Shown here: positions 13,800 to 15,511 of the stretch, in pieces
Layout: every line of letters begins with the position of its first letter
Position numbering within the stretch: the first letter of the stretch is position 1
Translations under genes and position numbers: made by a program
From: Selenomonas sp.
GTDB taxonomy: Bacteria > Bacillota > Negativicutes > Selenomonadales > Selenomonadaceae
Reading direction: 5' to 3'
Length of the DNA stretch: 15,511 nt
Assembly: GCA_003518745.1 (NCBI GenBank)
Contig: DOYB01000146.1
Coordinates: 1-15,511, forward strand
The notes under the pieces: generated by a model
The model's input: only the letters and a program-made list of their open reading frames with translations
What the model was told of the DNA's origin: nothing
The model's database searches: none

Positions 13800-15098
13800 T
13801 CAGACCTTTGCCGCTTCCAAAAATGCCTTGCCCGCTGCCTCGATGGTCATATCTATATCCTCCTCCGTATGGGCAAGGGACATGAACAGCGTCTCGAATT
13901 GTGAGGGCGCAAGATAAATATGCTGCTCCAGCATGGAGATGAACCAGCGCTTGAACCTTTCCTGATTGGCTGACTCAGCTCCCTTGTAATCCCAAACCTC
14001 GTCATCAGAAAAGAAGAACCCGAACATGGAACCGGCCTGATGGGCTCTGATATTGACCCCTGCGGCCTTCGCCTGCTTCTTCCACCCGGTAAGAAGCCTT
14101 TCTGTTTTTGATGCCAATTCGTCGGCAAAATCCTCGTCATCCATAAGGATACCCAAGGTTTCAATACCCGATGTCATGGCAAGTGGATTGCCCGACAGGG
14201 TTCCGGCCTGATATACAGGGCCTGAGGGCGAGACCTTTTCCATGATATCCCTGCGTCCGCCATAAGCCGCCACAGGAAGACCGCCTCCGATGACCTTGCC
14301 AAGGCATGTCAGATCCGGAACAACACCGTAGGCTTCCTGCGCTCCTCCTCTTGCGGCCCTGAATCCGCACATAACCTCATCAAAGATAAGCAGGCTGCCA
14401 TGCTGTCTTGTCAGCTCCCTGAGAAGCTGCAGATAACCCTCCCGTGGCAGCACCAGCCCCATGTTGCCTGCCACCGGCTCTACGATTACAGCGGCAACCT
14501 CGCTTCCCATTTCTGTCATTACATTAGTGATTGCCTCTTTGTCATTGTATGGAATTGCGATAGTATCTGCCGCTGTCCCCTTTGTAACTCCCGGGCTGCT
14601 TGGAACCCCGAAGGTGGCCATTCCCGAGCCTGCGCTGACCAGCAGGCTGTCACTATGGCCGTGGTAGCAGCCCACGAACTTTACGATTTTGTCCCGCCCG
14701 GTATACCCGCGAGCGAGCCGCAGAGCGCTCATGGTGGACTCCGTTCCGGAATTTACCATGCGGATTACCTCAATGGAGGGATAGAATTTCATGACCAGCT
14801 TCGCCAGCTCACTTTCAAGCCCTGTCGGAGCCCCGTAGCTGGTTCCACGCTCCGCCGCCTGCTGAAGGGCCTTCACCACCCTTGGGTGAGCATGCCCCAC
14901 AATCATAGGGCCCCATGAGCCCACATAGTCAATGTACTCATTGCCGTCAATGTCGTATATACGGCTGCCTGACGCATGAGAAATGAATGGCGGATTGCAG
15001 TCCACATTGCTGTAGGAGCGCACGGGGCTGTTCACTCCCCCTGGCATCAATGTCCTTGCCTCCGAAAAGGCCCTCGCAGATTTTTCCAGCTTCAGCAT
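13800..15098 (-). CDS. hemL: Glutamate-1-semialdehyde 2,1-aminomutase
   Basis: PLP enzyme converting glutamate-1-semialdehyde to 5-aminolevulinate in the C5 tetrapyrrole pathway. The 432-residue length is normal. Family features include FSEARTLMPGGVNSPVR near the N-terminus, SWGPMIVGHAHP at 61-72, NSGTESTMSALRLARG at 116-131, the PLP-ring Asp240 in LIFDEVMCGFR, and the Schiff-base Lys268 in CLGKVIGGGLP. The ATG at 15098 has GGAGG 7 nt upstream; an in-frame GTG at 15116 overlaps hemB and would place the ribosome site inside the reading frame. It starts 2 nt after the hemB stop codon, so the two genes are cotranscribed. Confidence 0.97.
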   Translation of the reverse strand: MLKLEKSARAFSEARTLMPGGVNSPVRSYSNVDCNPPFISHASGSRIYDIDGNEYIDYVGSWGPMIVGHAHPRVVKALQQAAERGTSYGAPTGLESELAKLVMKFYPSIEVIRMVNSGTESTMSALRLARGYTGRDKIVKFVGCYHGHSDSLLVSAGSGMATFGVPSSPGVTKGTAADTIAIPYNDKEAITNVMTEMGSEVAAVIVEPVAGNMGLVLPREGYLQLLRELTRQHGSLLIFDEVMCGFRAARGGAQEAYGVVPDLTCLGKVIGGGLPVAAYGGRRDIMEKVSPSGPVYQAGTLSGNPLAMTSGIETLGILMDDEDFADELASKTERLLTGWKKQAKAAGVNIRAHQAGSMFGFFFSDDEVWDYKGAESANQERFKRWFISMLEQHIYLAPSQFETLFMSLAHTEEDIDMTIEAAGKAFLEAAKV

Positions 15099-15100
15099 GT

Positions 15101-15511
15101 TTATTCCTCCAGCCACTTTGCAACGTCCATCGCGTGATAGGTGATGATTATATCCGCCCCCGCCCGTTTCATGCCGGTCAGGGTTTCCAGAACTATACGC
15201 TTCTCATCAATCCAGCCGTTTTTCGCCGCGGCCTTTACCATGGCATACTCTCCGCTCACATTGTAAACCGCCACGGGGTGATGGATATGATCGCGCACCT
15301 GCCGCACCACATCCAGATACGCCAGAGCGGGCTTTACCATGATAATATCCGCCCCCTCGGCAATATCCAAATCCACCTCTTTCAGTGCTTCCCTGGCATT
15401 GGCGGGATCCATCTGGTATTGGCGCCTATCCCCGAACTGCGGCGCGCTGTCCGCCGCGTCACGGAAGGGGCCATAGTAACCGGAGGCATACTTCACCGCG
15501 TATGACATAAT
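15101..15511 (-). CDS. hemB: Porphobilinogen synthase (delta-aminolevulinic acid dehydratase), C-terminal part
   Basis: Condenses two 5-aminolevulinate molecules to porphobilinogen, the step after HemL in the same pathway. Only the last 136 codons are in the window; the 5' end lies to the right. Diagnostic stretches are IMSYAVKYASGYYGPFRDA at the edge, RRQYQMDPAN, MVKPALAYLDVV (with the Schiff-base lysine in MVKP), and VAVYNVSGEYAM. The stop codon overlaps the ribosome binding region of hemL. Confidence 0.96.
   Translation of the reverse strand: MMSYAVKYASGYYGPFRDAADSAPQFGDRRQYQMDPANAREALKEVDLDIAEGADIIMVKPALAYLDVVRQVRDHIHHPVAVYNVSGEYAMVKAAAKNGWIDEKRIVLETLTGMKRAGADIIITYHAMDVAKWLEE

Noticed and set aside
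1..15511. CRISPR arrays, tRNA or rRNA genes, integrase or transposase genes
   Set aside because: I looked for regularly spaced repeats, tRNA-like cloverleaf ends and recombinase reading frames and saw none.

Overview
The window looks like a piece of chromosome from a diderm Firmicute (Negativicutes; something near Selenomonas or Anaerovibrio is my guess from protein flavour, not a search). Two things point there. Translation signals are Firmicute-like, with strong GGAGG-type ribosome binding sites. The cell envelope nevertheless needs a TolC-type outer membrane channel and periplasmic adaptors. Flavodiiron protein FprA and anaerobic GlpA suggest an anaerobe.

Layout. (1) 1-1214, minus: 5' part of glpA, running off the left edge. 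(2) 1215-1567: divergent control region with a promoter for each neighbour and an 18-bp palindrome in the glpA leader. (3) 1568-2731, plus: FprA flavodiiron O2/NO reductase. (4) 2732-2924: a hexamer repeat, a 124-bp MITE-like element with 18-bp imperfect terminal inverted repeats, and a terminator. (5) 2925-3155, minus: a 76-aa protein whose C-terminal part resembles a double-glycine export leader. (6) 3346-13521, minus: a seven-gene, about 10-kb block with the order PilZ/YcgR protein, RND-type adaptor, NHLM-type HlyD adaptor, C39-peptidase ABC transporter, second ABC transporter with a large N-terminal domain, TolC-like outer membrane protein, ECF-like sigma factor. Gaps are 57 bp or less and several genes touch or overlap, so this reads as one operon. 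(7) 13522-13799: operon promoter and a strong hairpin terminator for hemL. (8) 13800-15511, minus: hemL and the 3' end of hemB (tetrapyrrole synthesis), running off the right edge.

How the pieces fit. The operon encodes every layer of a one-step (type I) export path: two inner-membrane ABC proteins of the pair known from NHLM (nitrile-hydratase-leader microcin) clusters, one of them carrying an intact C39 leader peptidase; two different adaptors; and an outer membrane channel. The first gene encodes a c-di-GMP-binding-type PilZ protein and the last a sigma factor. No peptide-modifying enzyme (LanM, YcaO, radical SAM) is present, so this is not a standard RiPP cluster. The small protein just downstream, ending in a DDNELDYAVAAGG motif plus 16 charged residues, is the only candidate substrate visible. 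The most interesting proposal is therefore a c-di-GMP-linked, sigma-factor-associated export system in a diderm Firmicute, with a short leader-bearing protein as possible cargo. The transporter assignments are firm; the link to the small protein is inference.
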